From contig JACCIC010000094.1 in the NCBI GenBank assembly GCA_018907035.1, positions 744,001 to 808,000 of the forward strand: a stretch of DNA of 64,000 nt. Reading direction: 5' to 3'. Source of the DNA: Sycobia sp. Sy_11 (Eukaryota > Arthropoda > Insecta > Hymenoptera > Epichrysomallidae). The first letter of the stretch is position 1. Each line of letters starts with the position of its first letter. Of this stretch, positions 1 to 13,105 are shown in pieces. The position numbers and the translations under genes were made by a program. Below the pieces are notes generated by a model, which had not been told where the DNA came from, searched no databases, and saw only the letters and a list, made by a program, of their open reading frames with translations.

Positions 1-1420
1 GCGAATAATGCAGAAACCGCCCATAATTGAATATTATAAATTACGTTTGCGAATGACCGCCCGCGTAGCGTTGCATCGTCATTTATAAATCGTCATGAAT
101 AAATGGCTGTCCTTCAGTTACTAGTAGAAGCTACTAATTTACATTCGCGAACAATACGAGTGATCAATAATAACTTTTATGGTTTCGGTGCGACTTGGAT
201 TGATCAGGGTTAATGCTGTCCCGAACGGGACATCCAATTTCGAAAACACCCCGTTCAAGACCGCATCGACGGCTTAGCAACGAAAAAGCAAGAAATAGAG
301 GGTCAAGAAGTCACGCGCTCTTCTTGCAAATTTTTCCGAATTCATTCCGCTTATCCATTCGCGACTCATTACGGTCTGGGTTAGCGTATCAATTTTCCAA
401 AAGAATATCGGAATCTAGAATAAACGATAGCAAAGTCGGGCGAGGCAAAAAAAAAAAAAAAGAAAAGAGAGAAAAAAAAGGAAAATCGCACAGAATCGAG
501 AAGAACGAATCGAGGGCTGTCGAGTAGGACGTAAACAGGGGGAAAAAAAATTTCGCGAACTTCTTCCGCGAAATGACTCGTGCACAATAAATCGAGACTT
601 CGATTCTATCGCTTGCCAGGAAAAATGCATAGCTCTGCAAAAGTTGCCCGGGGAGGAGAAAAAGCGGGAGAGCAGGCGGAGTAGACGTGTAAAAATGTAA
701 CGACAGCTATTTCGGCATTTTCTCGATTTTCGAAAACGAGAAATACGATTGTGTTCTAAATACCGAATTTCCTTGAAGAGTAGCGCGAATGTAATTCTCT
801 CTGGCAAATTATTTTTCACTTCAATTTATCAAGGACGGAGTATAATAGAGGGAAAAATAAGATTTCAGTTTAATAAGTTAAATTCGAGAAAATCAAGTTT
901 TTGTAAATGTTACGCTTTGTTTTTTTCTCTCTTAAGCAAATTATATATTAAAGTTTCTAAAGACGTTCATTTATACATTGACTTGCTATAAACTCGAACA
1001 AGCTTCCTTTTATTGTTAATCTTTATCCTCCTCGAATAAAGAACAAACAATTTAGCAATTTTTTCAAACAAGATTTTCTTCGGCGTCAATTTTTATCCGA
1101 GACATTCATTTATTTTCCTTTAAATCAATAAATCTTCCGATTAAAAGCTGACACCGTTCCAGAGATGCCTCGGCTGTATTACACGACAATTTTAACATTT
1201 AGATATTTCGTTGGATAACTGTTTGTGACGCTCTACTCATCTGTCGCGCGGGCAAACATTGCTATAAAAATTTAACACGACCGATGCCGGGGCAGAAATA
1301 ATTTCGATTCCTCGCGAAATGGAAAAACCGTTCCTCAGAGTTGTACAAGCTTGCTTCTCTGCCGTCATTTCATAAACTGAATACTAGGTAAACTGTTGAC
1401 GTATAACCGTTTTCTCAGAC
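1..1420. other. AT-rich non-coding DNA
   Basis: No gene recognised. Contains A-rich/G-rich purine runs at about 445-480; otherwise unremarkable. Confidence 0.5.
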
Positions 1421-1790
1421 ACCGTCTCGCTCGAGCAATCGACACCCCAGCGTTAGCCCGCAACGAATCCCTTCGACGCGAATCATTCGGAAATCGCATC
1501 GGGCGAGCCGCGTTAGACATTCGCCCGCGCGCTCGTCCCAGCCAAATCTCGTCCTCGTCGCTCGCTAAAGCAGCCTCGGGCGCTCTCGTTTTTTCCCTCT
1601 CCTCGCCCCCCCCCCCCCCAGGCCGGCCGTCCACGCACTTTCTTTCCGGCGCGCTCGTTCCCGCGTGCGCTCGGGGTCTCGACGCGAGATACGCAGCTCG
1701 TCGGCCCGAGTGCATTGAACCCGTCGCCCTCGAGTAACGCGTATACGCGACGTCGGTGCGCGCGCGCGCGTGTGCGTTTGTGTTCTTATT
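1420..1790. other. CpG-rich patch
   Basis: GC-rich with many CpG, a C14 run, and (CG)n near 1757-1771 followed by a (TTTATT)-rich tail to 1850. Long open frames here overlap on both strands and are low complexity. Confidence 0.55.
1606..1619. repeat. (C)14 homopolymer
   Basis: Fourteen C in a row in a CpG-rich patch; length is prone to sequencing error. Confidence 0.85.
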
Positions 1791-1849
1791 TTCATTTATT
1801 ATTTATTTTCATTTTTTATTTATTTTTATTTATTTTTATTTTTACTTTT

Positions 1850-2545
1850 ACCAAAATTTTCTTGACATTCGTTGTTTCACGAACTAATAATCGTTAAGCA
1901 TTATCCGAACGAGCATTTCGATCTAATAATTTGACTCTTTTTTTCGTACACTGCAAATTATTTACGTTAATTTTGCTTACGCCCTCTTTCCGTGTTTAAT
2001 GGAATTGAAATTGAATTAGCCAATTCGACGTCAAAGCATTGAATATTGAAATTTTTCACCGAAGTAATAAATTTGCAATTTATAATGAATAGTAAAGAAT
2101 TGATTTTTTTCCCTCTCAAACGCGCATTGCAATACTTTTATGAAGATTTACTCGCGTTATTGTAAAACGAAATTATTAAATGAATTTCAATTAAAACAAG
2201 AACTGTGAAAATTCGTATACTTCTGTTATTTTCTTTTATTATATTTTACGCATGAATAATATTTTTCAATTTTAACAAATCCCGTTGAATTATTATCAAG
2301 AGCTCGATCTGAAAGACAAAAATAAGCGAGGCTTTTACAATAGAGCGGGATAGAACGATTTCGTACGTTGGTACAAATTTTTCCGGTATGTCATAATACA
2401 GATGTCGCAAACAAAATTTAAAATACATATCTCTAAAGCGGTAAAATCTCATGGGAATAAGATATCAAAATCATACAACCAGGCCAGACTTGTTCAATGA
2501 CAGACTGCGAGTAAGATAAGCATCCTGCTTTGTGCAACGTGGCTC
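1850..2545. other. AT-rich non-coding DNA
   Basis: No gene, repeat family or RNA seen. Confidence 0.5.
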
Positions 2546-2909
2546 AAAAAAAAAAAAAAAAGAAAGAGAAGAAAAGAAAAGATAAAAGGTAAATTTGTCG
2601 TAAATCAGATAAAGAGAAAAATAGAAAAAAGAGATATATAGATGCATGGAGCGAGAGGTGCAGAGGGAGGAAGAGGGAGTAAGGTAGAACGTGGAAGAGC
2701 GCGCGAGCGAGTGCATCGCGGGGCATAAAGGGCGCAGAAGATGCATATAAAGAACGGGGCGAAACAAAGCAACGCGACGGGACACGCGAGGCGCAACGAG
2801 GCAAAGCAGCCAGAGTCAAAGGGCTATATACATCACCGGGGAACGAGGGGGGGGACGAGGGTAGAGAAACCGAGAGACAACTCGCGGCGACAAATCGGAC
2901 ACGAATGGG

Positions 2910-2918
<9 letters not shown>

Positions 2919-2955
<37 letters not shown>
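2919..2955. repeat. (AG)n microsatellite
   Basis: About 18 uninterrupted AG units within a purine-rich strand segment (about 2545-3003). Confidence 0.95.
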
Positions 2956-2962
<7 letters not shown>

Positions 2963-3480
2963 CGAGCATGGGAGAAAGAGCGAAAAGGGGCAGATAAGTC
3001 GGAACAGCATTCGCCGCTTCCCTCGCGGGAGACGGCAAATTATTGCGCGCCCTCCGGGCCTCGGCTCTCCGCGTGCGAGCGCGCGCTCCGCTCCCCTCGC
3101 GCCCACCTCCCCCGGGCTCGCGAGCAACGCGACGCGACGAGTTTTACTACTTCCGTACTTGTTATTGTTTCTGGGAGGTGTCGCTTCGCCTCGCCTTCGT
3201 CCTGCCCCACTCCTCCCCCAACGGGATGCTCTCTCTCTCTCTCCGTCTCTCCGCTCCCTCCACCCCCCCGGCGAAACGAGCGAGCACCGCAATTGTTGCC
3301 GCGCCGCGTGGGGAGGGCGCTCGCGACGCGACGAATTTTCGGACGCACGAAGTGTCGTTGACGCTCGAAGTTACGCCTGTCCCGCCCGACGTTCTTCGTC
3401 GCCCTCGCGCGGTGCCGCGACACTCGCGCGCGGCGTTCGCCCAACAATGGGCGGGTGACTTGGAAAGAGCAGCGACAGCG

Positions 3481-3510
3481 GGGTGGGCAGGGGGGAGCGG
3501 GGGGGGGGGG
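3481..3510 (+). other. G-quadruplex-forming motif
   Basis: Four G runs of 3, 3, 6 and 10 or more are separated by loops of 1-3 bases (GGG-T-GGG-CA-G6-AGC-G10). This satisfies the usual G3+N1-7 rule. It lies inside a CpG-rich island. Confidence 0.75.
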
Positions 3511-4019
3511 TGCTGGTTGGTTAAGGAAAGCGCAACCCTTGATTTCGCGCGCCTCGCGCCCGCCGAAAGGCTCCTCCCGCCGGCCAATTGCGAACTCGAC
3601 GCCGAGTCTTCGACGATGCAATAATCGGGGAAATTGCTCTCTCCCCCCCCCTTCGTATAAGCCGTCTGAGTTCCGTCTCTGCCTCGGAAGTATCTTCTTC
3701 GTTATTTAGTTTAGCCAGAGCGCTCCCCGCTCGAATCAAAAAGTTTCGCGAGCCTCGCCGATCAGCGAGAAATACCGGGAATGGCGCGGGGGGGGGGGAG
3801 AGAACCAATTACGGGGTGATTTTATTCTTTAACTTTTTCATCCCTGGCTCGGGGAGCGTGGCTGGTGGCAGGGAACGGAGGTTGCGCAAACTTCCTCACC
3901 GTCAGCTCGAGAGGTATTTTGTTTATTTCTGGCGCGTAGCCGTTCCCGTGCGACCGGTGGAGATACGGCGATTATTGATTGCGTACGTCTTCTTCCGTTA
4001 ACGAGGATCGGAGCCTCGT

Positions 4020-5330
4020 TATTTTTCGCGAGATACTGCCTCTCGTGCCGAATTGCGACCGGAAACGTTAACTCGAATAAGTACGAATGAAATTTCCGGA
4101 ATATCAGTAAATGGTTTAAATGGAAAAATAGATACAGTACGCGCGTAACTTAGCATTATAATGGATTTAGCGCACTGGCGCACACGCCTTATAACTGTGC
4201 AATAATAGAATGAGTGCTCAAATATACAAAGTTACGTAAACGAAATAATTTATCGCAATTTATACGCGTGAATACTATTTTTGTCTTTTTAACCAATGCA
4301 ATGAAATCGCGCAAAGCAACAACGAGGCCGGAGCTTTACCCTCAGCGAAGTCCCAATGATCCCCGTAGCGAACTTTGCATTCGCGGAGGGCAATTTCCGG
4401 AGATCCAATTAAACCGAGGAATGATTTACTTTTATTTTGGCATTCGGTGGATGCTCCTTAAAATTGGCAAGACCGGCTAAAGGCTCAAGGCTTCAAGGAC
4501 AAAACTTTTGGCTCGCTTCCGTAATGGGAGAAACTTAAAATCAGGTCGATTGTAAGCCCGTCTCGAAGTCTCCGAAGTGGGCCCGAACTGAGAGGAGAGG
4601 GAGAGAAAGAGCGATGAGGGGGCTCGAGATGTAAAATTATTTGGAACGAGTCGTTTATATGCGAGAGAAGTATATACGCGTTATACGGCGAACTGTTTAC
4701 TCCGATTTTCTTATAATCCTTTTGTTTTTAAATCTAAACTCTCGACGTTCGAACAAACTAACTTCATTATATCCAGTTAATCGTTTAAAATGTAACTTTT
4801 TCAAAAGTAGATTAAATTTTTCTTAACGATGTAATCCCGAAATGCTTTAAATCTTCGGCATGATAGTCATAATGCATCTCGTGTGGCTCAATGGGTACAA
4901 TTAATAATTATAGTAAGAAGGGGACGCGCGATAATAAAAAACTAATAAAAAATATAAAATAAAACGTTAAATATAATTTAAAAATCAATGAAACTGTAAT
5001 TTAAGGCTCGTCAATTCTTTGATATTTGTGCTAAATACGTTATTTTCTTCTAATATAGTTTTAACAGCGACTATCGGCTCTTACGCGAGCATTCGTGTCA
5101 GGCTGAAAAATAAGAGTTCGAATTACGTACGCGATAGAAACGTATCAAATTCTCAAGATACGCACTTACGTTACGAGCGCTCATCCTCGATTATCAATAG
5201 TTACTGAACATCGTAGAGCTCGAAACTACGACCACCATTAGACGCGAGCTCGTAAACTCTATGCGATTTATCAATATCCGAAGTATTTCGCATAATTGAT
5301 AAAAAATTGTCGAACGCTTAAAAATATACT
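4020..5330. other. AT-rich non-coding DNA
   Basis: No gene recognised. tggctcaatgggta at about 4882 resembles a tRNA box A but no box B follows. Confidence 0.5.
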
Positions 5331-6020
5331 CGATCCGACGCTTCGTCCGTCGCCGTCGCGTACCACGAGACAGACCGAACGCGACACACAATCGCCCCGT
5401 GCTACAGCGTCGCGAAAGCCGCGCCAACAATGGGCTTGCCGCGATTTTCGAAAATTCTCCAGAGCACCCATCGATCGCCCGGCGAAGCGGCGGCTGCTCG
5501 CGATCCCGTCGCAAAAACAAAAGAAAAAACGACACGGCTAGATGAAAATGTCGAGAGGGGCAAAAATAGCCGGGCACGCTCGTTCAATGAAGTCGGACGG
5601 CCCTCGTCCGATGATACGGTGTCGCGGATATGAATAAGACTAACAATCAAAATAAAACGACGAACGGCAATGAGCGCAGAGCGGACGTGTTCGCGCGCCG
5701 TCGATTCCTTTCCATGATAATTCGCCGCTCGCTCCGACCGATGCGGCGATCGATCCCTCTCTCCTCTTCGTCCACGCCTCGTTCGGTCGCAGAAGCCGAG
5801 CGCGTTATCGCTTCCGCGGTGAAATCTGCGGAGCGCACGGAGAGCATCGGCGGCGGGAAATTCGATATAAATTCTGAGACGTGAAAAAATCCCGCGGATC
5901 CCGGGCGATTTTAATATTCGCCCCGAGGGGCACGGCTTCAATTTCCATTCGCGCCTCGCGTCCCTGTCGGACGCGGCCTCCGTCGCATCGGAGCGGGCTG
6001 CGCTAATTTTTCTCCGCTTC
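5330..6020. other. CpG-rich patch
   Basis: GC-rich with frequent CpG; a 179-residue minus-strand open frame here (to 5941) looks compositional. Confidence 0.5.
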
Positions 6021-6599
6021 TCCTCTAATTCACGCGGCGAGAGTTAGAAAGACAGAGAGACAGAGAACTCCATCTACCGTACAAAAAGAAAGAAGCGAAA
6101 TAGTCGCACGTACAGAAAGCAGCAGAAATAATCCCTCCCTGGGGGGGGGGCGGAAAACGGATATCGAAGAAATCCAGGTGGACGAGGTAGAAGACCGATG
6201 GCGAAAATCGTCCCCTCCTCTCACTCCTCCTTTGCCTTCTATCAAATAGTAGTCGTTCCTTATTGTCACCCCCCCCCCCGTAGCCGTGCTGGTGCGCAGC
6301 GGCGACGCGGCGCTCGGGCAACTCTTGAAAGATGCATAAAACATTACCGACATTCTCTACCGGTAGATGGAGATGGGTAAAGTGGGAGAGAGCGAGAGGG
6401 AGAGAGAGGGAGGATTGGAAGAGAAAATCGACCGTCCTTCCCCCATAGCGGGAACGTTCATTGAAAAGCTATCTTTCTCCTTCTTCGACTCGATATGTTC
6501 TACTGCCCTGTCCCACTCTCACCGTTGAACTGACGCCTGTCTCTAACGCCTTCTACTGCCTCTAAACCCTTCCTGCACCTCTTTTTTTAGGAATGGAAT

Positions 6600-6787
6600 A
6601 GAGGGAGTGGGGGGTGGGGGAGAAAAATCGAAGTTCGAAAGCACGGCTATGGCGCGAGCGCGCGCCTCAGCATTATGAAAAATGGTTCCCGGAAAATGGA
6701 TCGGTTTTTTCTTTCTTGCTCTCCTTCCTCTCCCACCCTCCTCCGGTTCTACCTATCTATCTATCTTTCGTTACACCGCGCGTTTCG

Positions 6788-6831
<44 letters not shown>

Positions 6832-7440
6832 GCCCTCGATCTCTCTTCCCCGCTCGCCGTTCGCGCCGAGGTTCCTCCTATTCCAAAAGCCAAAATCGCC
6901 AATATCGACGGGCTCGAGAAAAAGAGAGATGAACGAGAGGGAGGGGGAGTGGAGGATGAATCGCAAATGCGGAATGGTTGGAGGAGGGTCGAGGCCTCGT
7001 TTTCTCGCAAAATCTCGCGAGCCTCCCTCCCCCTCCACCCGCCCAACCTCGTGCAGCCGGGCTTTTCCTTTTGCCTTGGCTGACGCATTGCCGTACGTGT
7101 GGGGGGGGGGGAGGAGGTTGGATGAAGGCACGGGGAAAGGTACGGTCGGAGAGGGGAAAATCCGCGCGGCAAGGCCTCGCGAATTTCATTTCAAAATGCA
7201 AAGAACATTGCCCCGGCAGGAATTCACGATGGCGCCCTCGCCCCACCGTCCCTGCGGCACGTTGCGCCCGATGCAGGGCCCCCGCTCCCCACGCCTCGCC
7301 ACCGCCCGCGCGCATATCGATGGAGGCGCGAGAAAATGGCAGCCGGAGAAATATGTAGGCCGAGGGGCCAGGGGCGGGAGGGGGGAGGGATACTGCTAAC
7401 GTCTCCCCTCCTCCTTCCCTTGGCATAAGCTCGTTTCGGT
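6600..7440. other. CpG-rich island
   Basis: GC-rich with a (TC)n tract and G runs. Open frames up to 261 residues on the + strand and 205 on the minus strand overlap and are low complexity; no splice-bounded exon recognised. Confidence 0.5.
6792..6827. repeat. (TC)n microsatellite
   Basis: 18 uninterrupted TC units at the start of a GC-rich island. Confidence 0.95.
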
Positions 7441-7581
7441 ATGTGAAAATTCTAGGGAGCACCGGTGTATGGCTGACAGTTGGTCGAGCGGCCAAACGGT
7501 TGGCTGGAAAAATCTCGAGATGTTCTGTTACTTTTTTTTACGAGGTCTGTAGCGGTGGATAAATGGGTTTGTGATAAAATT

Positions 7582-7585
<4 letters not shown>

Positions 7586-7613
<28 letters not shown>
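7586..7613. repeat. (AT)n microsatellite
   Basis: About 14 AT units at the switch from GC-rich to AT-rich DNA. Confidence 0.95.
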
Positions 7614-7614
<1 letters not shown>

Positions 7615-9640
7615 GAAACTACGAGGTGTGCGTATATACATATGTAGGATTTTACGAGGGCGTCGTATCTAGTGTAATTTTTACCAGGATGCATTATCCA
7701 ACTGAATTCGAACGTTTGAATCTCCATAAAATCTAGTTTTTTTTTTATATTTTGCGGCACACGGTACATCTATACGTCGTTACATTAACAGATGAATTTA
7801 TTTTTACATTAAATAGGCAATGATCCCTGCATATCTGACGTTTATTATTTCGTCAAACTATTATTACACATTACGGTTACGGGACGGCGTCTAATTTTTT
7901 AGAGAGCACGTTTTTCGCGCAGCGGGAAAATTTCTTATTCCAGTAATACGCGGGAAAAAGCGGAATAACGAAATCCTGACTTTCCTTTGATTTAGCAATG
8001 CATATAAAATGCAAATAACGGATTAGAGATTCATGAGAAGCGGGTGATGATCTATACATAAGCAACGTTTCTTTTTATTCATCGGCATCGTCCGGGAAGC
8101 GTTATTTATGAAATTTACTTACCATGAATTCGGACCTTTTAATATTTGAACTGCGCACCGATTTCAAAATCTCTCTACATATTAATCAACATTTAATATT
8201 ATAGAATCACTTTAAAGGAGTGGCCAGAAATAATTCTTTTAAATTTTAAAGCTAACAAAGAAAAAGAGCCAATCGTTAAAGAGCGAAATGACGAATGCTT
8301 GGAAAGAGTGTGAATTTCATTCGTTAAGATTTGGCGTAATAAACGTGAAATGGTATTGCGAATAACTGGCGAATTCTTGGAATTAAACGAGAATATTTTG
8401 AATGACAATAAACAATAAGGTGGTTTGAATAAATTCGTATAATTATACTGAGATTTACATTAGCCGGAACATTACGCAGAAGAAATTCCGTAAGGATTTT
8501 GCAGAATTCCAATGAAACCGACAAGTTATGCAAACTCAAATTTGTAAATATTATTGTTGAATACATTTATTATAGTATCTATTGTGAGAATTTGAACATC
8601 AAGAGGTAATTTCTCAATACATTAAGTATTGATTAATTTTCACTTATGTGATTTAAGTTTTTTTTTCCATTTGCCAAAATACAAATTCCCATGTACATAC
8701 CATAAGAAACCTAAGTAAGAACGACATCCTTAACCTTCAGTTTACTTTATCAATCATACCTTCTATTACAGCGTCTGTTATCGTCTGGCATAATATTAAT
8801 ATTTAATGATTATGTCTTTTAGTTTAGACAAAATTTAAGTAAAAGTATGTATTTTAATATTTCTTAATTTAACTTTAATTAGTTCTCGATTAGCAAAAAT
8901 GTATTCGTCTAATAGTTCCTATAACTTATTAATGATATATGTAACTTAATGTGTATATATTAATAGAATAGAAAGAACCAAATGAACGCTAAGGTTTTCT
9001 TGAAAATTCAATAGGATTTAAACGTTCGTTTCAGCGTAGTGAGTAAATAAAATATTATTCTTTCTTAAGAAATTCATATTGTATTGTATCTTTAATATCA
9101 AGAAATTCTATCTATTTATTTTTTATTAGCCAGTGCTATTAGGTTTCGAGAATGGGGGCTTAGGGGCTTTATAGCTCGCAATTCGACTCACTTGCGATGG
9201 GAGCGCGGAGTTTCTTATTTATGTATCAGCGCTAAAGGAGCGTTCGGCATTATTCTTATTTGGTCTTTGCTACGGTACGCATCGTTTTGTAAACTTTTCA
9301 ATATTCATGATTATTTGTTATATTAAACATAATTGATCTTTCAACTTTTTGTGACATAATTATTATAAACCTCCTAGCATTTGTTCATTATTAACAGCTT
9401 CAGATCGTATGAATTTCAGCAGGTCTTAAACCCCTGAATCCATATATAATGTTAGAAAAAATAAATTTTACATTTAATTTTTACAACATCTTTCAAGTGC
9501 CTTTTTTACATTATAATTGAAATCTGGGATGTCCCCTTATTCATCAATTTAAAGACAAATTCTTCGGTGCTCAAAATTGATTCATTATTAAATACTACAT
9601 GCTAACCACTTAAGTCAACGATTCGCGCCGTACTTTCAAA
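7614..9640. other. AT-rich non-coding DNA
   Basis: About 2 kb without a recognisable gene. A small GC-richer patch at 9150-9290 has a short stem (gctcgcaa/ttgcgatgggagc) but no known microRNA was recognised. Confidence 0.5.
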
Positions 9641-10249
9641 CTCATATATTTGACCCCCTTCCCCTTTACGCCGCTCGTCTCTCACTCTCGCTTCTTCGCT
9701 GTCCCTCCTATCCACCCCCCCCCATCGTCTTGCTCTCCCGCGCCACTGAAATTCCGCGCAACTTTATTAACGCATTTACATAATTACGGCAAAACTACGC
9801 GAAAGGAACGCCGTTACGTCCGTCCTCCTGCCGACAATAATTTAAATTGTAAATTCCCGGTTTGTAAATTCAACTTGGCCGAAGCGCGCGGATGCGCGCG
9901 CGTGCACGCGGAGGGACGGACGCGAGAAGCGTAAAAAAAAAAATTCCCCCATCTCGCGCGATCTCGCGATAGCCGCGAAAAAGTCGCCCGACCGTTTACG
10001 GCCGAGGACGCGAGGAAATAAAGCTGCGAGGTGGCGTTTCGCGCCCCACCCCTTCCCGCGCCCACGTATGAGCGCGCACCCACGCACGTAGCACGGAGGA
10101 AAAACGTCAGGGGTAGGGGGTAGAAGCGGTCGGTCGAAGGGGGGGGGGGCGGCGGCGGTTTACCCCAACGGCGATGGCCGAGGGAGCTCTGCAATTCCGA
10201 AGGCGCGTCGCGCGCGGATCGCTCGGAGTTTCCTCGGTCTAATGCTTTT

Positions 10250-10290
<41 letters not shown>

Positions 10291-10420
10291 GTTCGATTAG
10301 GCCATAGATGGAGTGACGGGCGGCGTGGGAAACTCGGTCAAAGTAGCTTTTCCGCTTTGCCACCGCGCCGTTCGACCCACAGTCCAGCCCGTTCATATAC
10401 TTTGCCGATATTCGCATGGA
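9640..10420. other. CpG-rich island
   Basis: GC-rich with CG-alternating DNA at 9885-9910, a G10 run near 10140 and the (AG)n tract. Confidence 0.5.
10253..10287. repeat. (AG)n microsatellite
   Basis: About 17 uninterrupted AG units in a GC-rich island. Confidence 0.95.
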
Positions 10421-10429
10421 ACTCCATAA

Positions 10430-13013
10430 CTGCGAGGAGTTACTCGCCTGAATTTGACGTTGCGATAATTACTCGTACTATTGGCGATGAAGCGCTTGCT
10501 ATCCCCAGCAATTGAAAGGAACGTAGTTGAGCTCGAGGAACAAAATCCTCCCATCGCGATTACATTGATGCCGAGCGATCCGATCGCGGGTTGTCACTGA
10601 ATGATACTTACGGGGATGTCTTGCAATCGACGATTTGAACGTTCTCAGATACACCGGTTGTCGTGGTAATTTTTTTTTAAAATACGCTTCGTAAGGAAAG
10701 CTGTAGTTGGTAATTGAGTAGTTGGCGCAAAACATTAGAACGGTAAATGTTTTCATTTACCGTCACATATTAGAATGGGAAACTATTTGTCCAATTGAAG
10801 TGTCAGTTATTTTAATAGATCTTGCATTATCAATATATAAGGCTGAATAGATAAAAATATATTGACCGATTGTTGCCTTATCCGATCAAAGATTTTACCA
10901 TGTCTAAAAAAAAGACCTTAAGAAAATAATCTAACCTTGCGTGAAAATTTGATAAACTCTGATGTTAAGACATCTTGCGGATAAGGACCTGCATTACGAT
11001 AAAAATGAAATTTCCTTAATTATTCTAATTTATTTTGTACAATCCGAAATTAAACGAATATTTATTCGAATTAGGCCTAAAAATATTTCATCGTATTATC
11101 GTAATCGTATGACAAGCACCGAAGTAACGTATGACTCGGCAATGTAGCCGATATTCTTAATCTGGTCGCACCCGCGTGCTTTTAAACTCTTTCGTCTCCT
11201 TCGCAATTTAGGTCCAGCAGCTATCGTTCGTATCCCCTGAATCGAGCCATGAGCTGCAAAGATCGTCACGCGGAACCCGCCCGAAAAAAAAGCTTAAAAA
11301 CTCGAAAGCATTCGACCCGGATAAAGGAACTTCTTTTCCGACATTATTACTTTTCGGCCTCGTTCTATTTATTTACAAAATCACTTTAACGCCGGGATTC
11401 CCGAGTTTTACGAAGAAGCATTAAGTTGCAGAAAGTAAAGTTTTCGAAAACTCCTCGAAAGATCTTCGCTCGCCGCTTCCATTGTTCTTAAATACACGTA
11501 GCCCGCAAACGATATAAATGGGGTATTATTAAGTCGTAGTCGGTCTTGGAGTTAAAGATCGTTTATAAGAGTTTTCGTAACTGAAACATTCGTGGCCTAC
11601 GTGGCCCTCTTCTTTTGTACGTCGCTTTATTACGATCCGTCTATAGTCCGCCGAAATCATCACACAACATTCTGAATTAGCAGAATAGCAATATTTAATT
11701 TACACTCGCGTCTCGGTGAGCCGTTATTTTGCTCGTATAAAAGTCGAATTTTCACCTATAATCCGGGAATTAAATTTCAAAACTCTAGGCTGGCTTCGAT
11801 ATGTCGGTTAATCTTACTCCGTCTGTTTAAATAAATACTGACAGCGGTGCGATCGAAATCGTATATCACGCAACGGCGGCGAAATAACCCAGCTTCCGTG
11901 TGCCCAGCTATATTTCACGATCATCCACTGGAGGATAGTAATAGAAATTCTAAGTTTTCGTACAAACGCGAAAGATACACCTTGATTGAAGTAGCTAGAG
12001 ATTTTTCAAACAAATAGCAAAAAATTGAGCGAATTTATTACTGAACATTGTGAGTGCCATTTTACTAATGGTAAAAACGTAATGCAATATAATTTGAGGC
12101 TTTCAGTTTTATCTAAATATGTGCTGTTAGTTAAAATTAAATAGAAAATTCTTTTCTGAAAAATATATATTTTTTAACCATTAATTATTATGGTAAATTT
12201 ATTTTGAAATCATTTTTTTTTTCATGATAGCCAGTAGAAGAATCTTTATTAATTTTTATGGCAAATTAAAATGGATTTTAGAGTCTTTATTAAGAACCTT
12301 AAGAGTTGAAATTTTTTTTAAGTACATTCGTTTCTACTGTCGGTAGTATAATAAAAGCATTACACTTAACGGTTTAATAGAAAGAATGTTTCTTACGTTC
12401 TAAGTTATTGTTCAAACCTGCCTCTTTGTAAATTCAATTATAATAAACGATTTATTTTAATAAAAAATAAAGTTGAAAAATAAAAGCAATAGCAACGTAA
12501 TTTATTCGTGCTAATTACAAAAAGCGATAGAAAATTGCTGTTTCAAAGTCGGCCGTAACCAGGGATTATACGACCGGGACATTAAGAATATTAGCGACAC
12601 CGTAAAATGGCGAATTTTGAAATATAGCGGCGTTAAGGAGCTTTATTCCCTCAAATTTAATAATAAATATGGATATAATTGATATGACAAATATCAATCG
12701 AGAAATAATAATTTATCGCCGCTAATGCTGCCGTTACTCGGGATAAAAGTCGCGTCTGTAATTTACGCTTTGCCTTTGGCGCTACGTATACGCGCACCTA
12801 CGTTTTTTTCCGCCGCAGAGTGCAGCAGCGACACGGTATGTTCTGTCCCCGTTAAATTAATTACCACGCGTTCCCTTCGGCGGTGCCGGGCTTAACGTAA
12901 GAAAGCGTGGACGACGTGCATTGTTTTTCGATTTTATTTTTGCACCGTTCGTACGAGTACCTGTTGTGATTAGGAACGGATTCAATCGTACGTTTAACTA
13001 AAATATATAAAGC

Positions 13014-13105
<92 letters not shown>

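Larger units (their letters stand above)
2545..4020. other. Purine-rich segment followed by a CpG-rich island
   Basis: About 2545-3003 is strongly purine-rich on the + strand, including the (AG)n tract. 3040-4010 is GC- and CpG-rich with the G-quadruplex motif at 3481. Overlapping open frames of about 190 residues occur on both strands but are Arg/Ser/Pro-rich without family likeness. A promoter or enhancer island is possible but no initiator was assigned. Confidence 0.5.

Noticed and set aside
4878..4960. Second SINE or tRNA suggested by tggctcaatgggta near 4882 and a following A-rich stretch
   Set aside because: There is no box B at the expected distance and no target duplication; a chance match or an unrecognisable relic.
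6614..7399. 261-residue + strand open frame
   Set aside because: It runs through a (TC)18 tract read as Ser-Leu repeats and then GC-rich DNA, and is paralleled by a 205-residue frame on the opposite strand.
9150..9290. Possible microRNA hairpin in a GC-richer patch
   Set aside because: The stem seen is only about 8 bp with bulges and no conserved insect microRNA sequence was recognised.
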